From positions 1 to 46,727 of the IMG/VR virus record IMGVR_UViG_3300031251_000038: a stretch of 46,727 nt of DNA. One strand, 5' to 3'. Both the position numbers and the translations under genes were made by a program. The notes below the pieces were generated by a model. That model was not told the DNA's origin and ran no database searches. It was given only the letters and a program-made list of their open reading frames with translations. How positions within the stretch are numbered: position 1 is the first letter of the stretch; every line of letters starts with the position of its first letter. Positions 31,050-39,615 of this stretch are shown piece after piece. This DNA is from a virus.

Positions 31050-31892
31050 ATGGCAACGGGTGATCTTGTTAGTCTTGCATCTGTCAAAGCTTGGTTGAAC
31101 ATTTCAACTAGCAATGATGATAATTTACTTTCGACATTGATAACACAGATCAGCCGTGCTATTTACAACTATACTAATAGAACATTCTTTCTTCCTAGAG
31201 TTGTAACTGAAGCCTATGATGGTATGGGTAAAACAAAGTTACTACTTAGGAATTGGCCGGTAAATAATGTATCGGCTGTTTCAATTAATGGAAACGTAAT
31301 TCCGCCATCTCCGCAATGGGGGCCGGGGGTTTCCATGACAGCCGGCTATGTGCTTGAGGAAGGCGACGACGATCCGCCCGGCGCGATGCAAGCCATACAC
31401 CTTCGCGGGGGCTATTGCTTCGCCAAGGGCGTTGAAAACATCGTCGTGACCTATCTCGCGGGCTACCTCGTATCGGCTGAAGCGCAAACCGTTCCGAATA
31501 ATCCATCCTATCAATTACAGTATCAAACGGCTTACGGAACATGGGCGTCCGATGTAGCCGTAGTTTATGAAAGTACAAATATAGCACTTACAGCGGTCCC
31601 TTATTCCCCGTCAACGGCATTATCTGTAGGGCAGTATAGTGTAGTTAATGGACAATATACATTCTCTGTCGCTGATGCAGGCGCGGCGGTGTTACTATCT
31701 TACGGTTATATACCCTCAGACTTAGAACAATGTGCAATCGAGTGGATTGCTGATAGATATAAGCAACGTGAGCACATTGGTCAGTCAAGTAAGTCACTTG
31801 GCGGTCAAGAAACCGTAGCTTACATAAATCAGAATATGCCGCTATTCGTGAAGGAAACTTTACGTAGTCTCACACGTATTATAGCGAATTAG
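31050..31892 (+). CDS. Head-tail connector protein (HK97 gp6-like, extended)
   Basis: 280 residues. The N-terminus MATGDLVSLASVKAWLNIST followed by DDNLLSTLITQISRAIYNYT is the typical start of gp6-like adaptors that sit under the portal. The middle contains an inserted beta region (QYQTAYGTWASDVAVVYEST). The C-terminus (SDLEQCAIEWIADRYKQREH) resembles the final helices of the family. Usual members have 100-200 residues, so this is a long version. A GC-rich island covers about 31310-31480. Confidence 0.7.
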   Translation: MATGDLVSLASVKAWLNISTSNDDNLLSTLITQISRAIYNYTNRTFFLPRVVTEAYDGMGKTKLLLRNWPVNNVSAVSINGNVIPPSPQWGPGVSMTAGYVLEEGDDDPPGAMQAIHLRGGYCFAKGVENIVVTYLAGYLVSAEAQTVPNNPSYQLQYQTAYGTWASDVAVVYESTNIALTAVPYSPSTALSVGQYSVVNGQYTFSVADAGAAVLLSYGYIPSDLEQCAIEWIADRYKQREHIGQSSKSLGGQETVAYINQNMPLFVKETLRSLTRIIAN

Positions 31893-31899
31893 GTGTAAT

Positions 31900-32169
31900 A
31901 TGGCAACTAGAGTTATTCAACTTGAACCACAGTTTTATTTACAGGGCGTTGAGATAGCGCGCAAACTTGGCGCAACTAAGATTACACTTACTTGTGGCAA
32001 TATAATGAATTTCGGTAGTGAGTGGTTAATGGAAATTGAAGGTGATAATATTCCTGCCGGATTTAACCCAACTACGCTTGAAATTCATCAGCAACAATTT
32101 GATAATGGTACATTTAGCGAAAGCTATTCAATTGGTGCAGGTTTAGCGCATGTAGGCGGGGCTAACTAA
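31900..32169 (+). CDS. Hypothetical protein of the connector region (89 aa)
   Basis: 89 residues, beta-rich (ITLTCGNIMNFGSEWLMEIE), placed exactly between the connector and HK97 gp10-like genes with 7-base and 0-base spacing. The position is often taken by a head-closure (stopper) protein, but the sequence is shorter than those and not diagnostic. Confidence 0.45.
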   Translation: MATRVIQLEPQFYLQGVEIARKLGATKITLTCGNIMNFGSEWLMEIEGDNIPAGFNPTTLEIHQQQFDNGTFSESYSIGAGLAHVGGAN

Positions 32170-32655
32170 ATGCTTAGTATTGAAATAGTCGGTGATGAAG
32201 CTCTACAGAAACGATTTGCTAATATGCCCACAGAAGTACGTAAGGCATTAAAAAATAAGATTACAGCATTAACTTTAAAATTAGAAGCGCATGTTAAAAA
32301 TGATAAATTATCTGGTCAAGTTTTAAAGGTTCAAAGCGGTGCATTGCGCCGTTCGATTACATCCGAGGTAGTCGATAATGGTGTTAATATTACTGGGCGT
32401 GTTTACTCAGCCGGTGATGTAAAGTATGCAGCTATTCATGAATTTGGTGGTAAGACGGCTGCACATGAGATTTTACCTACAAAAGCAAAAGCCTTGCATT
32501 TTATGATGGGCGGTAAAGACGTATTTGCGAAACGTGTTAATCATCCGGGGTCTGTTATTCCAATGCGTAGCTACTTAAGATCGGCCTTAGCTGATATGCG
32601 AGTTGAGATAGCTACGCAAATGGAACAAGCAGTTAGACAGGCGGTGCGAGAGTGA
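32170..32655 (+). CDS. HK97 gp10-like tail-completion/neck protein
   Basis: 161 residues. The family pattern is visible: a first helix (ALQKRFANMPTEVRKALKNK), QSGALRRSITSEV at about 55-67, KYAAIHEFGGKTAAHEI at about 85-102 and a C-terminal MRSYLRSALADM followed by an amphipathic helix. These neck proteins act in tail completion at the head-tail junction. It overlaps the next gene by 4 bases (GTGA). Confidence 0.8.
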   Translation: MLSIEIVGDEALQKRFANMPTEVRKALKNKITALTLKLEAHVKNDKLSGQVLKVQSGALRRSITSEVVDNGVNITGRVYSAGDVKYAAIHEFGGKTAAHEILPTKAKALHFMMGGKDVFAKRVNHPGSVIPMRSYLRSALADMRVEIATQMEQAVRQAVRE

Positions 32656-33110
32656 TTAATTCACGCGAAGCAATAATGACCGCATTATTTACTAAACTAC
32701 AAGCGGCTGTATTTAGCAGTCCTATTAATGGCAGTAGCACATGGGTAACTACAAGTCGGCGTTTACAATTATGGGCAGATGTTGCAGCATCAAGTCGCCC
32801 GTATATGTGCATGACAGAGCATCATGAACAACAGGTGTACAAGTCTGAGAATGTGCCGGCCTATGTAACAATTATGATTGATGTTTTCGTGTATATTGAC
32901 TCTAAAGACCAAGGTACTACGCCAAGTATAATACTTAATATAATACTAGACGCATTAGACGCTGCAATAGCTCCCGGTCCCGGCGAACAGCGTCAAACAT
33001 TAGGTGGCTTGGTTTCACATTGCCGAGTTGACGGCCCTGTGCTAAAAGACCCCGGCGATATAGATGGTGATGGGCTTATTATTTATCCTATCAAGATTAC
33101 AACTACATAG
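32652..33110 (+). CDS. Putative tail terminator protein
   Basis: 152 residues with a GTG start overlapping the gp10-like stop. The layout matches tail terminators: an N-terminal helix (REAIMTALFTKLQAAVFSSP), a middle YVTIMIDVFVYID strand, an IILNIILDALDAAIAPGPGE helix, and a C-terminal TLGGLVSHCRVDG with final strand GLIIYPIKITTT. Tail terminators cap the tail tube before head joining. Position just before the tail tube gene supports it. Confidence 0.65.
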   Translation: MINSREAIMTALFTKLQAAVFSSPINGSSTWVTTSRRLQLWADVAASSRPYMCMTEHHEQQVYKSENVPAYVTIMIDVFVYIDSKDQGTTPSIILNIILDALDAAIAPGPGEQRQTLGGLVSHCRVDGPVLKDPGDIDGDGLIIYPIKITTT

Positions 33111-33146
33111 TAAGTAAATAAATATACTCTTACGGAGATAAATAAA

Positions 33147-34130
33147 ATGACTACTCCTTTGGACGCATTCGGCCCAGGTATCATCATCGTTACTCGTACT
33201 GATATTCCTAATCAGACTCCGGTTAATATCGGGTATGCGCAGGAATTTACGCCTGAGTTTTCCGGTAGTATCAAAGAACTATACGGGCAAAATCAGTTGC
33301 CACTTGATGCAGCGCGCGGAACTATTAAAGTTACCGGCAAGATCAAGGCGGCGGTGCTTTCTGGTATTGCATGGAATAATACGTTTTTTGGCGATAGCTT
33401 TACGCCCGGCGGTATTGTTTGGAATACTGGCGAAGTTCATACCGTGCCGACTACGCCATATAAGTTTTATGGTAATGTTGCTGGCTTTGACGCTGACCTT
33501 GGTATGGTGTATACGACTAGCAACCTCCCGCTAACTAAAGTTACGGCGCTTACGGCTGCTGGCCAGTATATTGCGGCTAGCGTTACTGATCCCGGTACAT
33601 GGTCGCTTACTGCTGGCGTGGTTGTAGCCGGTGTCGGTACGATTACCGCTACTAATATGCCAATATATCCGGTTGGTACAGTTGTTACGGTTACAGGTGC
33701 GTCGCCTAGCACGCTTAACGCTACGTATACCGTCACAACGTCGGCTGCGGGAACATTTACGGGTACAACAACTGCTACAGGCACGTGGACTAGTGGCGGA
33801 ACCGCGGGCAGCACACTTAGTATGGTTCAATATACGTTTTTCTCTACTGACGCTGCGGCGAGCGTCACTATTAACTATAGCTCCACAACTACTGCCGGTC
33901 AATCCTTGCTGATTAATAATCAGTTGCTTGGTTATGCGCCCACATTCCAACTTGACTACTTTACGTCACGTAGTAATAAGGCTTTTGTGGCACGCTACTA
34001 TCAATGTCAGGCTTCTAAACTTTCGATGGCTTCAAAGCTTGAGGACTTTACTATGCCTGAGTTTGACTTTTCCATGTTTACTAACGCTGCCGGTCAGCTT
34101 GGAAAGTTCGTATTCCCTGAGATTAGCTAA
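33147..34130 (+). CDS. Major tail tube protein with inserted Ig-like region
   Basis: 327 residues. It starts TTPLDAFGPGIIIVTRTDIP, continues with TVKVTG-like KVTGKIKAAV near 65-75 and ends SMFTNAAGQLGKFVFPEIS. The MSKLE-like C-terminal segment (ASKLSMASKLEDFTMPEFDF) is common at the end of tube proteins. A Thr/Ala/Val-rich middle (about 125-245) looks like an inserted Ig-like domain. Location between the terminator and chaperone genes is standard. Codon use is GC-leaning as in the capsid gene, consistent with high expression. Confidence 0.75.
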   Translation: MTTPLDAFGPGIIIVTRTDIPNQTPVNIGYAQEFTPEFSGSIKELYGQNQLPLDAARGTIKVTGKIKAAVLSGIAWNNTFFGDSFTPGGIVWNTGEVHTVPTTPYKFYGNVAGFDADLGMVYTTSNLPLTKVTALTAAGQYIAASVTDPGTWSLTAGVVVAGVGTITATNMPIYPVGTVVTVTGASPSTLNATYTVTTSAAGTFTGTTTATGTWTSGGTAGSTLSMVQYTFFSTDAAASVTINYSSTTTAGQSLLINNQLLGYAPTFQLDYFTSRSNKAFVARYYQCQASKLSMASKLEDFTMPEFDFSMFTNAAGQLGKFVFPEIS

Positions 34131-34181
34131 CATCTGTGGGTATAGCTGCGAGCCCTTACGACAAAACGAAAGGAGACTATT

Positions 34182-34499
34182 ATGCGTCCTGAGAGTAAGA
34201 AAATTACACTTGGTAGTAGTGAATTTACTATTAATCCACTAACACTAAGGCAGCTTCAGGCAATTCTTCCGATTACGGATGAAATTAATGAGTTAAATAA
34301 AGATAATAAAGTTACTACTACTATCATGATTGAGGAAGCAATAAAAGTTATTAAGATTGCGCTTGGACGTGATTATCATGAAGTCGCTGTTGACGATCTT
34401 GAAATGACGCCTGCGGATATTAATAAAGCGTTTCGTATTATTCTTGTTCAAGGAGGCTTGGCGGAAGCCGCGCCGGGGGAAACAGTAGCGGCCCTATAG
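34182..34499 (+). CDS. Tail assembly chaperone, short form (gpG-like)
   Basis: 105 residues, start ATG after AAAGGAG. It reads KITLGSSEFTINPLTLRQLQ near the N-terminus, then helices and a DINKAFRIILVQGG segment. Such proteins coat the tape measure during tail assembly. The frame ends at TAG (34497), while the -1 frame stays open into the next gene with no start codon nearby, so a fraction of ribosomes probably shifts to make a longer gpGT-like form. A TGTGGGTAT copy lies in the 51-base gap upstream (34135). Confidence 0.75.
   Translation: MRPESKKITLGSSEFTINPLTLRQLQAILPITDEINELNKDNKVTTTIMIEEAIKVIKIALGRDYHEVAVDDLEMTPADINKAFRIILVQGGLAEAAPGETVAAL
34475..34483 (+). other. Candidate -1 frameshift site between chaperone genes
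   Basis: GGGGGAAAC, within codons CCG-GGG-GAA-ACA of the short chaperone. A -1 slip on the G run gives GGG-GGA-AAC-AGT and continues open to 34804. The classical heptamer GGGAAAC is in the wrong phase for a tandem slip, so a P-site slip on GGGG is more likely. The exact site is inferred. Confidence 0.5.
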
Positions 34500-34561
34500 A
34501 ATGGGGCCGCATATATGGGCGACTACTTGCTTATGGTCGCACATATGAGCAAATTGATGAT

Positions 34562-34804
34562 ATGACTATGTTCGACGTTAATTTGCTTTTTGACTACTGG
34601 AAAGATAATCCTCCACTTGATGTAATAGTAAAAACTATAGCAGTATGGGCTGGTGCCTATAAGCCGACTGAAACTACAGCTAAACAAATACACGCACCAG
34701 TAAGTAATAATACTACAAAAGAAGATTTAACGGCGTTATTCAAGGGAATGAATTTAGAGGCGGTATCAAAACAGTTAATGAACATGCCCGGTATGGCAAT
34801 ATAA
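34562..34804 (+). CDS. Tail assembly chaperone, frameshift extension (gpT-like)
   Basis: The open -1 frame runs from the slip region at 34475 to 34804. In it, an EWGRIYGRLLAYGRTYEQID stretch precedes the first ATG (34562), which has no convincing ribosome binding site. The pattern W-G-x-I-x4-L-x-Y-G-x-T-x-E-x-I followed by MTMFDVNLLFDYW is what is expected for the T part of a gpGT chaperone. The C-terminus (NTTKEDLTALFKGMNLEAVS) is helical. The product is therefore most likely made as a fusion with the upstream chaperone. Confidence 0.65.
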   Translation: MTMFDVNLLFDYWKDNPPLDVIVKTIAVWAGAYKPTETTAKQIHAPVSNNTTKEDLTALFKGMNLEAVSKQLMNMPGMAI

Positions 34805-34816
34805 GGATGATACGCC

Positions 34817-37606
34817 TTGACTGACAATAATTTTGATATTAAATTTGGCGGCGATGCTTCTGGTATCGCGCGCGCTGCTGCGACGGCTAGTAATCAGATT
34901 GCGAATTTTACTACTAATACAAAAAATAATACGGCTATTGCAGGCACAGAACTTAATAAATTAACTGATACACTAAAGCAGCTTTCAGAAAATACTAAAA
35001 TAGCCGCTGATTCTGCTGCTGGTTTAAAGTCGTATGCCGATTGGGGATTTGCAATAAGTGTTGCAAGTATAGCTGTTACTGGTATAAGTGCGGCAGTTAC
35101 TACGGCAGGCACAGCGATTAAATTAACTGCGACTACTATAGGCGACTCAGCATTATGGATTTTAAGTAAATTTAGAGAGTCACTTGGTGGTATTGACATA
35201 CTATTGGGGCAAGGTGTCGGTGCGTGGATTAAATACGCCGAGAGTGTTGCGTATGTCGCATCAATGGATAATCTTGTTCGTGCAAGTAATGATGGATTAA
35301 TTGCCTCTTTTGGTAGATTAGCGTTAAAAGTTGAAGAAGCTTGGCGTGCGCAAGATATATATAGTACTGGACTCGTAAAGAGCGCTGCATTAGCAATTGC
35401 TAGCGCCGGCGCTATGGACAAATTTACAGACTCTATTTCAGGTAGTAAATTTGGGTCCGCTAATTTAGCAATCGAAAAATTAGCAGCGCAGTTAACTAGT
35501 ATTCCGCATATGACAAATGAAGCTGCGGCTACTATTGAGGCGCGGTTTGCATCATTACCAAATAGTACAGTTCAATTAAATGAAGCATTAATTGATATAA
35601 CTACTAAAATGACTAATACTAAGGAAGGTGCCGAAGCACTTTCTATTGCGTTATCGGATGCAATGTCTAACCCTATAGGTAAGGGTGAAGAATTTTTAAC
35701 TGGTTTAAAAAACGTAAGTGCTGAATTACTTAAGCAATTTGATATAGATAAACGCGCAAATGACCTAAACGCGATGCGTTCGGTTATACTACAAGCCGTT
35801 GCCGCGAAGCAAGCTGAAACCGGCGCGGAAATGTCGCGCGAATTAGATAGATTAGTTAAATCTAATGAAGATTTAGGTACATATGGTAAAATCTATAACT
35901 GGTTCTTAAATGATGATGTTGCTAAGTTACAAGCAGCTAAAACTGAATTAACTACACAAGTAGCGTCTCTTAATGCGCTAGCGCTTAAAACTCGTGAAAT
36001 GGCGAATGGATTTGATGAAATAACAAATAGCGCTAGGGGGATAGTTAACGCTGTTAATCCACTGACTAATCAGTTAGATAGTGCAGTAGGGAAATGGAAT
36101 ACACTTAATGCGGCCATAGCTAATTCTAAAAATGTAACACAGGATATGCGAGAGGCCGTTAAGGAAGTTGGTACACAAGTTATTGACTTACGTGCAAAAG
36201 AGGCTGGTGGAACCAATTTACAAAAACAAAAGAATGAAGATTTAAAGGAAACAATCAGACTTAATCAAGAGGGTCTTGAGGCCGCTAAGACATTAGTGCA
36301 GCAAAAACAAAAAGAGCATCAAGCTGCGGAAGATGACCTAGACGCCGCTGAAAAATTGAAAGACGCTGAAGGTAATTCAGTTCTTACTCAGACTAAAAAA
36401 ATGGAGATGATGAATGTAATTTTTGGTCTTGAGAAAGAAATGAATGATGCACAGGCTATTGTAGATAAAAAACAATTAGATGCTGCAAAAGCTAAATTAG
36501 AGTTAAAATTAGAAGCGGCACAGACACCTAAAGAAAAAGAAGCTGCTAGTGTTGCAATAGCTACTCATGAAAAAGAAAATGCGGTTGACCCTGCGGATGA
36601 AATTCGCGCTCAGGGTAAAATAGAAGCTGCCCATAGAGCAAGTTTAGCGGCTGAATTAGAAGATGACAAAGCGGCTGCTACTGAAAGGTATCAGATTGGT
36701 ATAAAGGAAATAGCTGATCAGAAAGAAATAGATTTAGCTGCTGTTGATGGTTCCTTTAATGCTGACGAAAAGAAAGTTGAAATAGCAAAAGCTGCTGCAA
36801 TTAAAAGATATGATCTTGAACAAGATTATTACCAAGATTTAGCTGCATTAGAAATTGAAGGAACTAAGCAATACGACGCCAACTTGCGCAAGATGGAGGT
36901 TGCTACTGCAACGTATACTAGTAGTATAACAAAAATAAATGTCGAAGCAAATAAAAAAATAGCTAGTGATTTTAAGTCAACCTTTGAACAAATTGGTAGT
37001 AACTTATCTAGTTCTATTATGGGAATGCTTGAGGGAACGAGCAAACTTAGAAATTTATTCCAGTCACTAGCAAAAGAACTTGTTAGCATGATGCTTAATG
37101 CTGGCATGAAAATGGTTGCCGATTGGGCCGCGTCGCAAGCGACAATGGCCGCGCTCGCCGCCGCGAACGCGGTCAAGGCCATTACAACCGATGCGGCGGT
37201 CGCGGGCGCTGGCGCGGCGGCGGAAGTCGCCCCTGTGGCCGGTCCTGCCGCGCTCGGTATAGGCGCGAGCATTGCGGCGGGTGTCGCGGGCATGGCGAGC
37301 ATGATAGGCTTCGACATAGGCGCGTGGAACCTGCCCGGCGATACGCCCGCGATGGTGCATAAAGGCGAACTGGTCATGCCTGCCGCCGAAGCCGGTGCAT
37401 TTCGTAGTATGCTAACGGGTGCCGCATCTGGTAAAGGTGGACAAGGCGGAAATGTTAATGCTAGCGCTTCATTCAATATTAATACTATGGACGCGCGCAG
37501 CTTATCGCGATTTTTAAGTAGCAATAATAAAACTGTAATGAAAGCTATGTCACAGGCTGTTAAACAAGGCGCGCATTTAGGTATGAAAGGTTTAGCCCCG
37601 TTATGA
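34817..37606 (+). CDS. Tail tape measure protein
   Basis: 929 residues, apparently starting at TTG with AAGGA upstream. It is overwhelmingly helical, with a hydrophobic region at about 76-125 (FAISVASIAVTGISAAVTTA). Long coiled coils at about 470-720 contain EAAKTLVQQKQKEHQAAEDD, and a Gly/Ala-rich segment lies near 790-840. The C-terminal FDIGAWNLPGDTPAMVHKGE followed by LVMPA is typical of tape measure tails. By the usual 1.5 angstrom per residue, the tail would be about 140 nm. A GC-rich island (37120-37400) covers the Gly/Ala-rich part. Confidence 0.9.
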   Translation: MTDNNFDIKFGGDASGIARAAATASNQIANFTTNTKNNTAIAGTELNKLTDTLKQLSENTKIAADSAAGLKSYADWGFAISVASIAVTGISAAVTTAGTAIKLTATTIGDSALWILSKFRESLGGIDILLGQGVGAWIKYAESVAYVASMDNLVRASNDGLIASFGRLALKVEEAWRAQDIYSTGLVKSAALAIASAGAMDKFTDSISGSKFGSANLAIEKLAAQLTSIPHMTNEAAATIEARFASLPNSTVQLNEALIDITTKMTNTKEGAEALSIALSDAMSNPIGKGEEFLTGLKNVSAELLKQFDIDKRANDLNAMRSVILQAVAAKQAETGAEMSRELDRLVKSNEDLGTYGKIYNWFLNDDVAKLQAAKTELTTQVASLNALALKTREMANGFDEITNSARGIVNAVNPLTNQLDSAVGKWNTLNAAIANSKNVTQDMREAVKEVGTQVIDLRAKEAGGTNLQKQKNEDLKETIRLNQEGLEAAKTLVQQKQKEHQAAEDDLDAAEKLKDAEGNSVLTQTKKMEMMNVIFGLEKEMNDAQAIVDKKQLDAAKAKLELKLEAAQTPKEKEAASVAIATHEKENAVDPADEIRAQGKIEAAHRASLAAELEDDKAAATERYQIGIKEIADQKEIDLAAVDGSFNADEKKVEIAKAAAIKRYDLEQDYYQDLAALEIEGTKQYDANLRKMEVATATYTSSITKINVEANKKIASDFKSTFEQIGSNLSSSIMGMLEGTSKLRNLFQSLAKELVSMMLNAGMKMVADWAASQATMAALAAANAVKAITTDAAVAGAGAAAEVAPVAGPAALGIGASIAAGVAGMASMIGFDIGAWNLPGDTPAMVHKGELVMPAAEAGAFRSMLTGAASGKGGQGGNVNASASFNINTMDARSLSRFLSSNNKTVMKAMSQAVKQGAHLGMKGLAPL

Positions 37607-37640
37607 ATAATTTACATACTTATTACGGGGGGTATTACTA

Positions 37641-38312
37641 ATGCTATTAATATATAGCACGCTACTAACACCAACTACGCCGATAGTTACGCCTGTAGTT
37701 GCACCTATTCAATTTCCTGTGTTAGGTGGGCAAAAGTTTCCTAAGAAAACATCAGTATGGCAAGGCACTAGGCTTATTACATCTACATCTGGCCGCGAGG
37801 TTCGCGGTCAAAACTGGCGCTATAAACGCTATATGTTTGAACTAAGTTATGATGTATTATGCTCTGATACGAGGTTTCCCGGAGGGACAGCACATTCACT
37901 TCAAATTCTTACAGATTTCTATGATCGCTGCGGCGGCCAAGCCATTGCGTTTTTATATGCCGATCCCATTGATACATTAGCTATCGGGCAACCTGTTGCT
38001 GTGGGTAATGGTGCTACTACTAGTTTTACGATTATGCGGCAATTTGTCAATTACGTAGAACCAGCGGGTTGGGTGCTCAATGTTTCAGCGGTATACTTAA
38101 ATAGCGTATTACAATTAACGTCATCATGGGCATTGCAGCAACCTAATACAATTATATTTAGCGTACCACCGCCTAACGGTATTCTTATAACTATTGACTA
38201 TACATATGCTTATGTATGTCGCTTTGAAACCGATACTGTAGAATTTGCGCAGTTTGCAGATGGCCGATGGGAAAATGCATCGTTAAAGTTCTTAAGCGTG
38301 AGACAGTCATGA
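37641..38312 (+). CDS. DUF2460-like tail protein (GTA ORFG12-like)
   Basis: 223 residues, preceded by a G run (GGGGGG). QFPVLGGQKFPKKTSVWQGT followed by STSGREVRGQNWRYKRYMFE matches the DUF2460 start, in which the protein contacts the distal tail. The middle has FYDRCGGQAIAFLYADPID and AVGNGATTSFTIMRQF. In the Rhodobacter GTA and relatives this protein lies before the DUF2163-type gene, as here. Confidence 0.75.
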   Translation: MLLIYSTLLTPTTPIVTPVVAPIQFPVLGGQKFPKKTSVWQGTRLITSTSGREVRGQNWRYKRYMFELSYDVLCSDTRFPGGTAHSLQILTDFYDRCGGQAIAFLYADPIDTLAIGQPVAVGNGATTSFTIMRQFVNYVEPAGWVLNVSAVYLNSVLQLTSSWALQQPNTIIFSVPPPNGILITIDYTYAYVCRFETDTVEFAQFADGRWENASLKFLSVRQS

Positions 38313-39181
38313 AAACAGTGTCTACAGCCTTATCAAACTACTTATTTGCTGCTCAAAATGATCCAGATGTATTACTGTATTTTGCAGAGTGTTACACACT
38401 TACTCTATTTAATGGTACAACTCTTTATTATACTAGCGCGGATGTAGACATAAATTGGGGCGGTGTTGTTTTTTCATCAAGCGGTCCAATAATTTCAGGT
38501 CTTAAATATAATTCTACTATTGGATTTAATGTCGATCAACAAGAAATAACAATAGCTGCACTACCAACTGTTACTGTTAATGGTGCACCGTTTATGTCCG
38601 CATTAGCGAATGGTGCTTTTGACCTATGTGTAATCGAACGCGATAGAGTATTTTTCTCTGATCATGTTGGTGGCACTATTATTGACGGTGTAACGCTATT
38701 TTATGGGCGCTTTTTACGTATTGACGAATGTGGGCGTTTTTCCGCTAAAGTCACCGTTGCTGATAGTATGGTTGTATTAAACAATAACATGCCGCGTAAT
38801 ACATGGAGTGCGACGTGTAATCACGTATTGTATGACGCGGGTTGTACTATGATTGCTACTAATTTTCAAATTACTGCAACTGTAGGCATAGGTTCAACAC
38901 CATCAAACCTAGTTACACCTTACGCAGCGATAAATCAAGTTGGCGGTTATATATCCTACATAAGCGGACCCAATGCTGGTGTACAAGGAACTATTAAAAA
39001 TGTCAATGTAGGTAGTGACATAACCTTAGCATTTCCATTACCTGAAGTGCCCATAATAGGCGATACTTTTTACGTTTACTTAGGTTGCGATCACTCAGCG
39101 GCTACTTGTCTATCGGTTTTTAATAATCTGCAAAACTTTAAAGGATTCCCTTACGTTCCCCCTCCGCAATGGGCACAGTAA
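38309..39181 (+). CDS. DUF2163-like tail tip protein (GTA ORFG13-like)
   Basis: 290 residues from the ATG at 38309, which overlaps the upstream stop as ATGA. A frame extending to 38267 would overlap by 46 bases. Residues about 28-125 (YTLTLFNGTTLYYTSADVDI, later YGRFLRIDECGRF) match the DUF2163 N-terminal domain, and the end carries the GCDHSAATCLSVFNNLQNFK-GFP signature of this family. It is a hub or distal tail protein. TAATG links it to the peptidase gene. Confidence 0.75.
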   Translation: MKTVSTALSNYLFAAQNDPDVLLYFAECYTLTLFNGTTLYYTSADVDINWGGVVFSSSGPIISGLKYNSTIGFNVDQQEITIAALPTVTVNGAPFMSALANGAFDLCVIERDRVFFSDHVGGTIIDGVTLFYGRFLRIDECGRFSAKVTVADSMVVLNNNMPRNTWSATCNHVLYDAGCTMIATNFQITATVGIGSTPSNLVTPYAAINQVGGYISYISGPNAGVQGTIKNVNVGSDITLAFPLPEVPIIGDTFYVYLGCDHSAATCLSVFNNLQNFKGFPYVPPPQWAQ

Positions 39182-39615
39182 TGACTATACGAGAAGATAT
39201 TGTAGCTGAAGCACGATCTTGGGCTAGAACACCATATCATCATATGGCTGCTGTTAAGGGTGTGGGTGTTGACTGCGGAATGCTTCTTGTAAGCGTTTAT
39301 ACCGCTCTAGGGCTAGTTGAACCATTTGACCCTAGACCTTATACGCACGACTGGATGTTACACAGAAGTGAAGAATGGTTCTTAGAAACCATGCTTAAAA
39401 GAGCGATTATAGTAGAATCCCCACAATTGGGGGATATGGTGCTATTTAAATATGGGCGCTGTTATTCGCACGGCGCGATTGTGACAAATACTAAGCCATT
39501 AACTGTTATTCATGCTTTTTTAAGATATGAGTTTGTAATTGAGGAAACTATTTCAACTAATACGGAACTTATGGATAGGTTTGCTACAGCGAAAATTGGG
39601 AGTCTTGTTAAATGA
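39181..39615 (+). CDS. NlpC/P60 peptidase, tail tip (GTA ORFG14-like)
   Basis: 144 residues from ATG 39181, with an in-frame ATG at 39169 as alternative. Catalytic Cys lies in GVDCGML (C32), His in CYSHGAIV (H97), and a further His in VIHAF (H111). The family cleaves peptidoglycan stem peptides. As a tail-tip component it probably opens a path through the cell wall during DNA entry. The gene order with neighbours mirrors the GTA tail-tip cluster. Confidence 0.8.
   Translation: MTIREDIVAEARSWARTPYHHMAAVKGVGVDCGMLLVSVYTALGLVEPFDPRPYTHDWMLHRSEEWFLETMLKRAIIVESPQLGDMVLFKYGRCYSHGAIVTNTKPLTVIHAFLRYEFVIEETISTNTELMDRFATAKIGSLVK

Noticed and set aside
34477-34483. Classical slippery heptamer GGGAAAC
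   Set aside because: It is present, but in the wrong phase for a tandem -1 slip from the chaperone frame. The G run just before it is the better candidate.
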